From: a virus
IMG/VR virus record: IMGVR_UViG_3300034021_000225
Coordinates: 1-43,857 of that record
Length of the DNA stretch: 43,857 nucleotides
Strand: one strand, 5' to 3'
Below the pieces are notes generated by a model. It saw nothing but the letters and a program-made list of their open reading frames with translations, did not search any database and was not told the DNA's origin. Shown here piece by piece: positions 38,118 to 43,857 of this stretch (the first letter of the stretch is position 1; each line of letters starts with the position of its first letter). The translations under genes were made by a program, and so were the position numbers.

Positions 38118-39869
38118 TTAGATCCACGAAACGATGGGCCCTTCTTCGTGGGTGATGGGCTCGTCAAAGGTGCTTCCCGCGACCAGCAGATCTGTGGCCA
38201 GGGTAGGGGCATTGAGGAACCCCTCTACCATATTCTGCCATTGCTGACGGGAATGGTCGATAGCCTGCTGTTGGGCCGAGATGGCCAGCACATCCTGAAA
38301 GTACTTCACGCCAAGGGCCAGGGCGTCTACCCGGTCATCGTGCTTTACAGCCCCCTTTTCCCGACACATGCGGGTAAGTTGGTACATCAACATTCTCGGA
38401 AGCCGCTCTTCGGGGGCCATTTCCGGGTTAGAGGTGTAATCCCACTGGATGAGGCGCTGGTCGATAACCAGGCGATGCTGATTGAGGACGGGCTCCAAAG
38501 TATCAATAATTCTGTCCTCCTTCCTTGTCGTGGCGCGTACCTCCTCAAAGTTCATACCAACCTTCATTTCGGTGGCGTGTTTCCGCATAAGCTCCATAAT
38601 GGCTCCATCACCAAAGTTAGATTCAATGAGGCAGGAGGACGCGCCATACCGTTTAGCCCTCCTAAGAATCTCACAAAGGGTCTTGTCGGAGTAACCGTCT
38701 TGACTAGCAAAAATGTCCCGAATAAAGAGGAACCCATTGATCTGTGAGAGAACTACGGCAACGGTTTCGTCCTTTCCTCGTCCGGACGGATCAACGGCCA
38801 CAATAGTTTCCCCGTAACGGACAAATTCCGAAACAGCCTTAGGCCGGTGCCATCTATCGCCAGGGAGAGCGACAGCAGGCAGATCCAGCAAAGTCTCTTT
38901 ATCGGCACCCCAGACAAGATCAGATGGACCCTTTTCAAGATCCAAGGGGAGAACTGAGAAGTCACTAAGCTTGAGGGGGAACTTGAGGGCGTCACTAAGG
39001 CTGGTATCCAGCATGAATTGAAGCATGAAGTTTGATCGACTCATGCTTTGTTCCCGTTCAAGGAGGTTAATCTCCGAAAAGCGGGTATCTGTTGGGGTCC
39101 AGCTTAGGGTGTCATGTCCCTGTGTGTCGATGTCTGCTTGTAGTTGTGGGGCAAGAATGTCTTCATACCCAACAAGATTCTTTGGATACCTAGCTGGCCA
39201 AACAAAGGGTCGGTAGTTGCGTTCCCTTAGGGTTCGATAAATTGTAAAGGTAGTCTGAGGGGTTCCCAGAAACACAATTCGTGAGTCCCCCTTGGGAGTC
39301 AACACTGATTCCCCTTCGGTTACGAGTTGAAGAAGCTTCTCGCGCATCATGTCGGTGGCGGAGTTTGAGGGGACCTCCACGTCATCAAAGACAATCAGGT
39401 CAGCACGAGAACCAGTAAGCTGGCCGGTAATACCAACACTCTTTACGGATGGGCTTTGGGCAGGCCGACACCCAGCAATGTCAAAGGAGACTCGTGACCA
39501 CCGTTGGTCATCATCCACGGGTCGCATGTGGACCATCCAGTCAAACTCAAGGATACACTTTTGACAAAAGATGGTAAAGTCATCTGCCCGCTGTTTACTT
39601 GCCGAAACAACAAGGATCTTTTTGTCTCTGTCGTTCCAGAGTGTCCACAACACAAAGGCAGCAGCAATCCACGATTTACCCAGACCACGAAACGCTTGGA
39701 TCTGTAGACGCTTTGGGCCGTTTTGAAGGTATTCCGCAATGGCAAGTTGAGCCCTTGTTGGCCGAGGCAGGTCTAGCGACTTCCATACAAGGGAAAGAAA
39801 AACAGGGAATGAATTTGTAATACGCTCTTCTAAGGACCGCGAAGGGGCCTCTAGGGGGGTGGGTGCCAT
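38118..39869 (-). CDS. terL: Terminase large subunit (T7 gp19-like)
   Basis: 583 aa from MAPTPLEAPSRSLEERIT; the upstream 35 codons are a shadow. T7 gp19 is 586 aa. ATPase: RGLGKSW (Walker A), ADLIVFDDVE (Walker B with catalytic acid), FLGTPQT (coupling). Nuclease: VAVDPSGRGKDETVAVV, CLIESNFGDG, and KHDDRVDALALG. It cuts concatemers and pumps DNA into the prohead. It is the last gene before the non-coding end region. Confidence 0.96.
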   Translation of the reverse strand: MAPTPLEAPSRSLEERITNSFPVFLSLVWKSLDLPRPTRAQLAIAEYLQNGPKRLQIQAFRGLGKSWIAAAFVLWTLWNDRDKKILVVSASKQRADDFTIFCQKCILEFDWMVHMRPVDDDQRWSRVSFDIAGCRPAQSPSVKSVGITGQLTGSRADLIVFDDVEVPSNSATDMMREKLLQLVTEGESVLTPKGDSRIVFLGTPQTTFTIYRTLRERNYRPFVWPARYPKNLVGYEDILAPQLQADIDTQGHDTLSWTPTDTRFSEINLLEREQSMSRSNFMLQFMLDTSLSDALKFPLKLSDFSVLPLDLEKGPSDLVWGADKETLLDLPAVALPGDRWHRPKAVSEFVRYGETIVAVDPSGRGKDETVAVVLSQINGFLFIRDIFASQDGYSDKTLCEILRRAKRYGASSCLIESNFGDGAIMELMRKHATEMKVGMNFEEVRATTRKEDRIIDTLEPVLNQHRLVIDQRLIQWDYTSNPEMAPEERLPRMLMYQLTRMCREKGAVKHDDRVDALALGVKYFQDVLAISAQQQAIDHSRQQWQNMVEGFLNAPTLATDLLVAGSTFDEPITHEEGPIVSWI

Positions 39870-39892
39870 AAGGATACCTAAAGTGGGGTGGA

Positions 39893-39919
39893 GGGGCCAA
39901 GGAGACGATCCTAGACCCC
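39893..39919 (-). promoter_or_regulatory. Hairpin in the terminase leader
   Basis: On the minus strand GGGGTCTAGGA pairs with TCCTTGGCCCC with one mismatch (about 10 pairs, loop TCGTC). It lies about 23 bases upstream of the terminase ATG and 8 bases beyond the preceding stop. No T-run follows. It may act as an mRNA processing or stability element. Confidence 0.45.
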
Positions 39920-39927
39920 TGTGGTGA

Positions 39928-40062
39928 CTATTTACGCTTCTTGCTCTTCCCAGCTTTGGAAAGGGCAATAGCAATGGCTTGTTTTTTGGGACGGCCTTCC
40001 TTCATCATTTTGCTGATGTTGGAAGACACGGCCTTATTTGAAGATCCGCGAGATAGGGGCAT
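39928..40062 (-). CDS. Small basic protein upstream of terminase (SRGSSxKxVSSNIS type), 44 aa
   Basis: [20 protein letters not shown], then [20 protein letters not shown] and KKRK. The pattern SSNIS-x-L/M-M-KEG[11 protein letters not shown] is recurrent in small phage proteins (DUF6496-like, from memory). It may bind DNA or terminase. It was found by translating the gap before terminase; its stop is TAG. Confidence 0.8.
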   Translation of the reverse strand: MPLSRGSSNKAVSSNISKMMKEGRPKKQAIAIALSKAGKSKKRK

Positions 40063-40066
40063 TTAA

Positions 40067-41119
40067 TCAGCGATTAAAACGACGCTTACGAATTTCGGCT
40101 TGACTCAGAGCAGAACTCTTCTTTTTAGGAGTTGAAGTAGTCTTGCTTTCCATTTTGGGAGGCTTAGGCGCACCGATCATTTTTCCGTACTCTTCACCAC
40201 TTTTGACAGGACCAATGCTAGAAACAGCGGCCATCTTGGGCGGAGGAGGAGCACTAGGACCCTTAGGAGTCGTAGCAGCAGGACGGGAAGCGGTTGGCCG
40301 GGAAGCAGGTGCCGTAGACCGTGCTGGAGCCGTAGCGCGAGCCGGGGCCGAACGACGAGAAGGGGCAGACGAGCTAATCGCAGGCCGAGTCGTGGCTGTT
40401 GGAGGTTTACCTTTCAGGCCATAGGCACTACGAGGAGCCCGTGTGTCGGCCATTTTTTCGTAACGAAGGCCAGGCCGATCCATGTTCGGTTTTGCCGAAG
40501 CAGGCTTAGATGCCTTAGGGTTGGTACGACGGCCAGCACTAGGAGCTTTCCCGCCCTTGTTCATCTTCTGAATAAAGGGAGACTTAGCAAGCTTGTCGAA
40601 TCCGCCTTTAACATCAGCGATTTGAGAAGCGATAGCAACTGGAAGAGCCAGGCGTCCGGCGCCTTTAGCCAAATTGCCAAGTCGGGTCGAAGCAACTGCC
40701 CGTCCAACGGCTTGGTTGACACGATTAGCACCGAACATCCGGTTAGCAGAACCCGCAGGTTGGCCAACACGGTTAGGACCAGTAGTTCCACGCGAAGCGG
40801 TTGCTTGACGGGACCGGGCACTAGTACGCCGAGGATTTTCAGGCTTGGTTTCTTGACGAACCATTGCTCCACCACGCCGACCAGGAGGAAGCGCAGGACG
40901 AGCAGAACCAGTCACACGACTGGAACCCGAAGTACGTTGGGAAGCATTGGTAACACGCGCACCACCAGGACTACGCCCGCCAGCACGGCTTCCACCTTGG
41001 GTAACCCGAGCAGTGGAAGTAGATTGACGGTTAGCCCGTTGAGGGTTTTGTCCCTTGGTAACGGGCTTAGCTGCGGACCTCTTATTGCGATTGGAGGACG
41101 AAGTGATTTTGGGGGCCAT
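40067..41119 (-). CDS. Arg/Ala/Ser/Pro-rich basic disordered protein, 350 aa
   Basis: Strongly basic and of low complexity throughout (for example RSAPARATAPARSTAPASRP and GRRGGAMVRQETKPENPRRT), resembling histone H1 tails or protamines. One short ordered-looking patch, AVGRAVASTRLGNLAKGAGR then LALPVAIASQIADVKGGFDK, lies near residues 135-175. It has no acidic clusters. Position among late genes next to terminase suggests a virion or DNA-condensing role (inference). The repetitive sequence could also be an assembly trouble spot. Confidence 0.7.
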   Translation of the reverse strand: MAPKITSSSNRNKRSAAKPVTKGQNPQRANRQSTSTARVTQGGSRAGGRSPGGARVTNASQRTSGSSRVTGSARPALPPGRRGGAMVRQETKPENPRRTSARSRQATASRGTTGPNRVGQPAGSANRMFGANRVNQAVGRAVASTRLGNLAKGAGRLALPVAIASQIADVKGGFDKLAKSPFIQKMNKGGKAPSAGRRTNPKASKPASAKPNMDRPGLRYEKMADTRAPRSAYGLKGKPPTATTRPAISSSAPSRRSAPARATAPARSTAPASRPTASRPAATTPKGPSAPPPPKMAAVSSIGPVKSGEEYGKMIGAPKPPKMESKTTSTPKKKSSALSQAEIRKRRFNR

Positions 41120-41133
41120 AATAATTACCTATC

Positions 41134-41628
41134 TCAGGCGCCCACAGGGCCGGTCGTGGTAGCAACAGTCACGGAGAAGCCAGAGCCAGTACCACCGATG
41201 TTGGCGGCAGCAGCAGACAGCACTTCGCCAACGTCATAGCCAGAACCACCAGCGGTAATGGTAACAGTCGTAACAGCACCACCAGCAACCACAATGGTAG
41301 CTTGAGCGCCAGTACCCGTACCACCAGTCAGCGCAACACCCGTATAGGTGCCAGTGGTGTAAAGGGTGCCACCAACAAGAGTACCCACGGTAAGGATACG
41401 TCCTTGAACGGATTCCACACGGGTAGCGCGACCCACAGTGGTGGTGGTCACAGCTTTATCAGCAAGAGCAATGGCAAAGATGGCATCTTCAGCTTGCTTA
41501 ACGGTTGTAGCACCAGTGATGCCAGCCGAAGTTTTCGAAGCCAAAGATTTGATGTTTTCCAGTTCACTACGACGACCAGGGGCCGAAGAAATATCACCGT
41601 AAGTGGTGCTATCAGCAGTAATAGACAT
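41134..41628 (-). CDS. Virion decoration-like protein, 164 aa
   Basis: The N-terminal part is helical (SAPGRRSELENIKSLASKTS). The C-terminal part is Gly/Thr/Val-rich beta repeat (GTGAQATIVVAGGAVTTVTI, TAGGSGYDVGEVLSAAAANI, GGTGSGFSVTV) typical of repeated domains in cyanophage structural proteins. No signal peptide. A head-decoration or tail accessory role is inferred from composition and late position. Confidence 0.7.
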   Translation of the reverse strand: MSITADSTTYGDISSAPGRRSELENIKSLASKTSAGITGATTVKQAEDAIFAIALADKAVTTTTVGRATRVESVQGRILTVGTLVGGTLYTTGTYTGVALTGGTGTGAQATIVVAGGAVTTVTITAGGSGYDVGEVLSAAAANIGGTGSGFSVTVATTTGPVGA

Positions 41629-41649
41629 TTGTTTTAATGGATAAATTAA

Positions 41650-41967
41650 CTAGCTAGTTGTCCAAGAAAGGACTTTAGAGAAGTTGGAATGGTCAAAACA
41701 ATCTTGACCAACCCACCAAGATAACCAGTGGTTCGAACCTTTAGACTGGTTACATTTAAGACAAGCAGGCACTACATTTGATGATGTATCGTGACCTCCA
41801 CGAGCTTTTGGATGGATGTGATCCAGAGTAAGATTATCCGTAGATCCACAATAAGCACACTGGTTATTCCAATGTTCCTTGATAGATCTTCGCCACATTC
41901 TTTTAGCTTCGGAGGAAGTCATGGCCTTAAGGTTGTAAAGGTAATCGGAAGGGGCTTTCAGAACCAT
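41650..41967 (-). CDS. HNH endonuclease, 105 aa
   Basis: Classical HNH: CAYCGSTDNLTLDHIHPKAR, GGHDTSSN, VPACLKCNQSKG. This gives the DH (DHIHP), N and zinc CxxC pairs. Many phages carry an HNH nuclease beside the terminase, where it can stimulate terminal cleavage; homing is the alternative. It lies a few genes upstream of terL. Confidence 0.88.
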   Translation of the reverse strand: MVLKAPSDYLYNLKAMTSSEAKRMWRRSIKEHWNNQCAYCGSTDNLTLDHIHPKARGGHDTSSNVVPACLKCNQSKGSNHWLSWWVGQDCFDHSNFSKVLSWTTS

Positions 41968-41985
41968 TAAAGGATCCTGTGTGGT

Positions 41986-42138
41986 TTACTTCTTCTTCTT
42001 TTTCGGGAACCCGGCTTTCATGTTTGCGTAAGCTTTCGCAGACACCGTTGATTTGCTTTTGGGGCGACTTGTACCGGCAGCCCGGCGCTTATTCATGTTG
42101 GCGTAAAGGCCCGGAGGCTTGGCGTTTCCTTTGTTCAT
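41986..42138 (-). CDS. Small Lys-rich basic protein, 50 aa
   Basis: MNKGNAKPPGLYANMNKRRA, AGTSRPKSKSTVSAKAYANM, KAGFPKKKKK. The LYANxNKRRxAGTSRxKxxST pattern with a poly-Lys end is a recurrent small phage protein. It starts in an ATGA overlap with the preceding gene. Likely nucleic-acid or virion associated; function unknown. Confidence 0.82.
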   Translation of the reverse strand: MNKGNAKPPGLYANMNKRRAAGTSRPKSKSTVSAKAYANMKAGFPKKKKK

Positions 42139-42413
42139 TTTTTAGAACTCTTACCGTTGTGACCATTTCTGGCGCGATTCTTTGAGGGCGATTCCTTTAC
42201 TAGACGGCCACTCTTGGTATGGGAAAGATCATCACCACCCTTGCCCATCACGCCACGTTTCCGCCGCGCATCAGCAAGTTCGGCCCGATACTTCCTATCC
42301 TTTGAGGATTTGTTTTCTTTTGTATCGTAAGCAAGTTTCTTTGCGTAAGCTTCGGGATTACTCCGATAATACGCAGCACTACGCTTAGGGGTTGTTGTTT
42401 TTTTGGGCGCCAT
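42135..42413 (-). CDS. Basic phage protein (YRSNPEAYAKK type), 92 aa
   Basis: From MAPKKTTTPKRSAAYYRSNP: basic, with LAYDTKENKSSKDRKYRAEL, ARRKRGVMGKGGDDLSHTKS and PSKNRARNGHNG. The sequence type recurs widely in phage and algal-virus genomes (recall). Probably DNA or RNA binding. The longer frame to 42473 lies inside the previous gene. Confidence 0.8.
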   Translation of the reverse strand: MAPKKTTTPKRSAAYYRSNPEAYAKKLAYDTKENKSSKDRKYRAELADARRKRGVMGKGGDDLSHTKSGRLVKESPSKNRARNGHNGKSSKK

Positions 42414-42621
42414 AATTTGTATCCTTAAAGAAGATTTCATTTTCAAGGCGCTCAATCCTTGTATTAGAGGCACTCACTCTTTCGACAAGCACCTCAACTG
42501 ATTTAGCAATATTATGGAGAGTGATCAAGTGCCAACTAAAGAGACCCAAAAAGGCCGTAGCCGCTAGGTTCCTCAGCATAATTGTCACATCAATCTCGCT
42601 ATCTGATGGCTCTTTCGACAT
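42385..42621 (-). CDS. Membrane plus coiled-coil protein, spanin- or holin-like, 78 aa
   Basis: MSKEPSDSEIDVTI, then a transmembrane helix (LAATAFLGLFSWHLITLH, about residues 18-37) and a coiled coil (VEVLVERVSASNTRIERLEN). One N-terminal helix and a periplasmic-type coiled coil fit an inner-membrane spanin (T7 gp18.5 position, next to the terminase small subunit). No lipoprotein partner nested in another frame was identified. A holin is the alternative. Confidence 0.6.
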   Translation of the reverse strand: MSKEPSDSEIDVTIMLRNLAATAFLGLFSWHLITLHNIAKSVEVLVERVSASNTRIERLENEIFFKDTNYGAQKNNNP

Positions 42622-42829
42622 CCTCCAACTCCAATTCAAGGCTATTAAAGAGGGTAGCAAGTGGAGAGCCGAGTACGGGAACACCCGTAATATTGTTTTT
42701 AGCAAGCCAATCAGCTGCTGCTTTAATGTCTTGCGTTGTGGCGGTACCCGATTTAATACGCATGATCAGTTCATTTGTAACGAGACCATGAAGCTCGTTA
42801 AACTGATCCTCATTAGCACGTTGTGTCAT
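42599..42829 (-). CDS. Terminase small subunit / DNA maturase A (T7 gp18-like)
   Basis: 76 aa. MTQRANEDQFNELHGLVTNE, then LIMRIKSGTATTQDIKAAAD and WLAKNNITGVPVLGSPLA. The helical pattern (I-K-S-G-x-A-T-x-x-D-I-K-A-A-x-x-W-L-x-x-N) is typical of small terminase/maturase A proteins in cyanophages. T7 gp18 is 89 aa. Partner of the large subunit at 38118-39869; here they are separated by six genes, unlike T7. Confidence 0.78.
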   Translation of the reverse strand: MTQRANEDQFNELHGLVTNELIMRIKSGTATTQDIKAAADWLAKNNITGVPVLGSPLATLFNSLELELEDVERAIR

Positions 42830-43005
42830 GGCGTAGTATCAACCATCAACCCATTATAAATGGGATAATCAGAAGTCAATACAATTTCGGTCTTGACCCA
42901 ACCAATATTAGTATAAGTCCAACTACCGCCATGAACTGGTTCAAAAACATCTCCAATAACAGGAGCAGGGCTGGTGGGAAACGTAGGATAAACAGGATGA
43001 GACAT
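42826..43005 (-). CDS. Hypothetical late protein, 59 aa
   Basis: MSHPVYPTFPTSPAPVIGDV, then FEPVHGGSWTYTNIGWVKTE. Pro-rich start then a short beta-like domain; the W-T-Y-x-x-I-G-W-V pattern resembles carbohydrate- or capsid-contact modules in fibre-like proteins, but this is weak. Stop and next ATG overlap (ATGA). Function unknown. Confidence 0.72.
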   Translation of the reverse strand: MSHPVYPTFPTSPAPVIGDVFEPVHGGSWTYTNIGWVKTEIVLTSDYPIYNGLMVDTTP

Positions 43006-43031
43006 TGTTATTTAGCAAAAAATGGGTAAAT

Positions 43032-43586
43032 TTAGGTTATTTTTCGAAAGGTTATATACCAGCCACTGCCATTACCCTCAACCATCCACCGTTTAGACCA
43101 ATTTTTCCACGTATAGGGGACATATTTACCCCCAACACCGGGTTTTAGGTATCCACCGTTGGCATTATCCATTTCACCATAGGGGTCATGGCAAATAACA
43201 TGGGTATCAGTAATTCCAACCACGAGCATCCAGTGTCCACCGCCCTTAGGAGCATAAGCAGGACCGTGGTGAAGGATTCCACAACCCACAGGAAAGCCCT
43301 TTTCCAGCTCTTTTTCAAGAGTTGTACGGGTTCCATTCTTTAAGAAGGATGCTTTGACCTTATAATGAGAACAAGCACGGATCTGTGCAATGGTTTGGGT
43401 GGTATCTCCATACCGCAACACAGTACGGAGATAGTCATCATCGGCATTAGACCCCAAAAGGGCTGTTGGCTGGAGGTATTTTACTGCCATAGCACACGTA
43501 CTAGAAAAGCACATGCGGTCCCCATGACTGGTAGCACTATCAGTTTGAAGATAGTATTGAGGAATTGCCAACGTAATATTAGTCAC
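43032..43586 (-). CDS. C39-like cysteine peptidase, candidate endolysin, 184 aa
   Basis: Papain-like C39 family layout: Cys26 in RMCFSSTCAMAVKYL, His118 in KGGGHWMLVVGI and Asp134 in ICHDPYGEMDN. The end YTWKNWSKRWMVEGNGSGWY is typical of C39_2 proteins. In cyanophages such proteins are candidates for peptidoglycan hydrolysis. No signal peptide is seen, so release would need a holin; a small membrane protein gene lies just upstream. An internal peptidase role cannot be excluded. Confidence 0.8.
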   Translation of the reverse strand: MTNITLAIPQYYLQTDSATSHGDRMCFSSTCAMAVKYLQPTALLGSNADDDYLRTVLRYGDTTQTIAQIRACSHYKVKASFLKNGTRTTLEKELEKGFPVGCGILHHGPAYAPKGGGHWMLVVGITDTHVICHDPYGEMDNANGGYLKPGVGGKYVPYTWKNWSKRWMVEGNGSGWYITFRKIT

Positions 43587-43590
43587 AACC

Positions 43591-43791
43591 TTACTTAAGG
43601 ATGGAATCTTTGACCTTTTGAATTTTGTCGTCTTCCGAACGGAAGGGCTTCAACGAATTAACAGCGTTGAGCAGTAGTTGAACAATGCTATTCTCATTAA
43701 GTTTGCTGTTACCAACAACTTCAGAAGCAAGAAAAAGAGCCAAGAAGGCAAGAGTTTCGTAGGAAACTTTAAGACCAAGAAAGGTAAGCAT
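43591..43791 (-). CDS. Small membrane protein, holin-like candidate, 66 aa
   Basis: MLTFLGLKVSYETLAFLALF, LASEVVGNSKLNENSIVQLL, then a charged C-terminus (SEDDKIQKVKDSILK). One hydrophobic helix near residues 12-26. The sequence type (FLGLKVSYETLAFLALF) is familiar as a conserved cyanophage protein (recall). Adjacent to the C39 peptidase, it could be a holin, but a virion role is equally possible. Its N-terminus lies in the terminal repeat. Confidence 0.72.
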   Translation of the reverse strand: MLTFLGLKVSYETLAFLALFLASEVVGNSKLNENSIVQLLLNAVNSLKPFRSEDDKIQKVKDSILK

Positions 43792-43857
43792 TTGGTGTTA
43801 GCGGCCTTGACCGCGAGAAAGTTTTTTGTTGCCCTTGGGAAGGCTATGTTGTCCCTG
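43731..43857. repeat. Right copy of 127-bp terminal direct repeat
   Basis: Identical to bases 1-127. Confirms that the sequence closes on itself; the right copy should be dropped when the genome is treated as a circle. Confidence 0.97.
43798..43857 (-). CDS. Partial copy (C-terminus) of the 43-aa basic protein
   Basis: Last codons of the gene at 68-199 repeated by the assembly overlap. Not a separate gene. Confidence 0.95.
   Translation of the reverse strand, partial: QGQHSLPKGNKKLSRGQGR

Noticed and set aside
37958-38212. Minus-strand ORF overlapping the terminase end (84 codons)
   Set aside because: Starts inside terL in another frame and runs through the candidate promoter and hairpins. 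Some protein-like residues, but no start close to the terL stop; left as non-coding.
1-43857. CRISPR array, insertion sequence, photosynthesis or carbon-metabolism genes (psbA, hli, talC)
   Set aside because: No regularly spaced repeats, transposase motifs or such protein sequences were seen in any frame I read.

Overview
The window is an essentially complete genome of a T7-like (Autographiviridae-type) podovirus. The closest type by gene content is the cyanophage group typified by P60, Syn5 and P-SSP7 (host inference: a Synechococcus/Prochlorococcus-like cyanobacterium). Reasons: a single-subunit T7-type RNA polymerase, gp2.5-type SSB, endonuclease I, primase-helicase, PolA-type polymerase and gp6-type exonuclease in T7 order; a short class I ribonucleotide reductase pair of the kind described from P-SSP7; ThyX; a MazG-like protein; and a T7-order structural module. 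I see no psbA, hli, talC, integrase, tRNA or CRISPR. The last 127 bases repeat the first 127 exactly, so this is a circularised assembly of a 43,730-bp unit. Every credible gene is on the minus strand, so genes are read from high to low coordinates and wrap from position 1 to the right edge.

Layout in reading order. (1) 38,117-37,519: non-coding, AT-rich, with hexamer iterons and hairpins; probably the region of the natural molecule ends and/or the origin. (2) 37,518-36,563: thyX and a small membrane protein. (3) 36,562-36,113: non-coding, with repeats and two TTGACA boxes that look like host-type early promoters. (4) 36,112-33,174: tightly packed small early genes, including a DNA-glycosylase-like (HhH-GPD) protein; two of these genes are preceded by matched 81-bp double-hairpin leaders. 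(5) 33,166-21,117: RNA polymerase, SSB, endonuclease I, primase-helicase, DNA polymerase, exonuclease, DUF3310, MazG-like, NrdA, NrdB and an endonuclease VII-type HNH gene. (6) 20,881-473: structural genes (Pro-rich protein, portal, scaffold, an RlpA-type lytic enzyme, major capsid, tail tubes A and B, internal virion proteins, tail fibre, a seven-bladed propeller). (7) 467-68 and then 43,791-38,118: small late genes, C39-type peptidase, TM/spanin-like protein, terminase small subunit, HNH, Arg-rich basic protein and terminase large subunit.

How it works together (inference). Host RNA polymerase would start at about 36.1 kb and make the early proteins and the phage RNA polymerase. An exact 20-bp sequence occurs in the same orientation inside the RNA polymerase gene (32,335-32,354) and just after the terminase gene (38,064-38,083). 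Syn5 is reported to have exactly two phage promoters, one in the polymerase gene and one near the right genome end, so this 20-mer is my best candidate for this phage's own promoter. Intrinsic terminators flank the major capsid gene and sit between the two large internal virion genes, so they could set late-gene ratios. NrdA/NrdB, ThyX, MazG-like protein and the nucleases would supply nucleotides from host DNA.

The least expected elements are the promoter pair, the covarying twin leaders, the glycosylase-like early protein, the RlpA enzyme between scaffold and capsid genes, and a NrdB whose radical-tyrosine position holds leucine. Functions of many small genes are unknown. No database or folding program was used.
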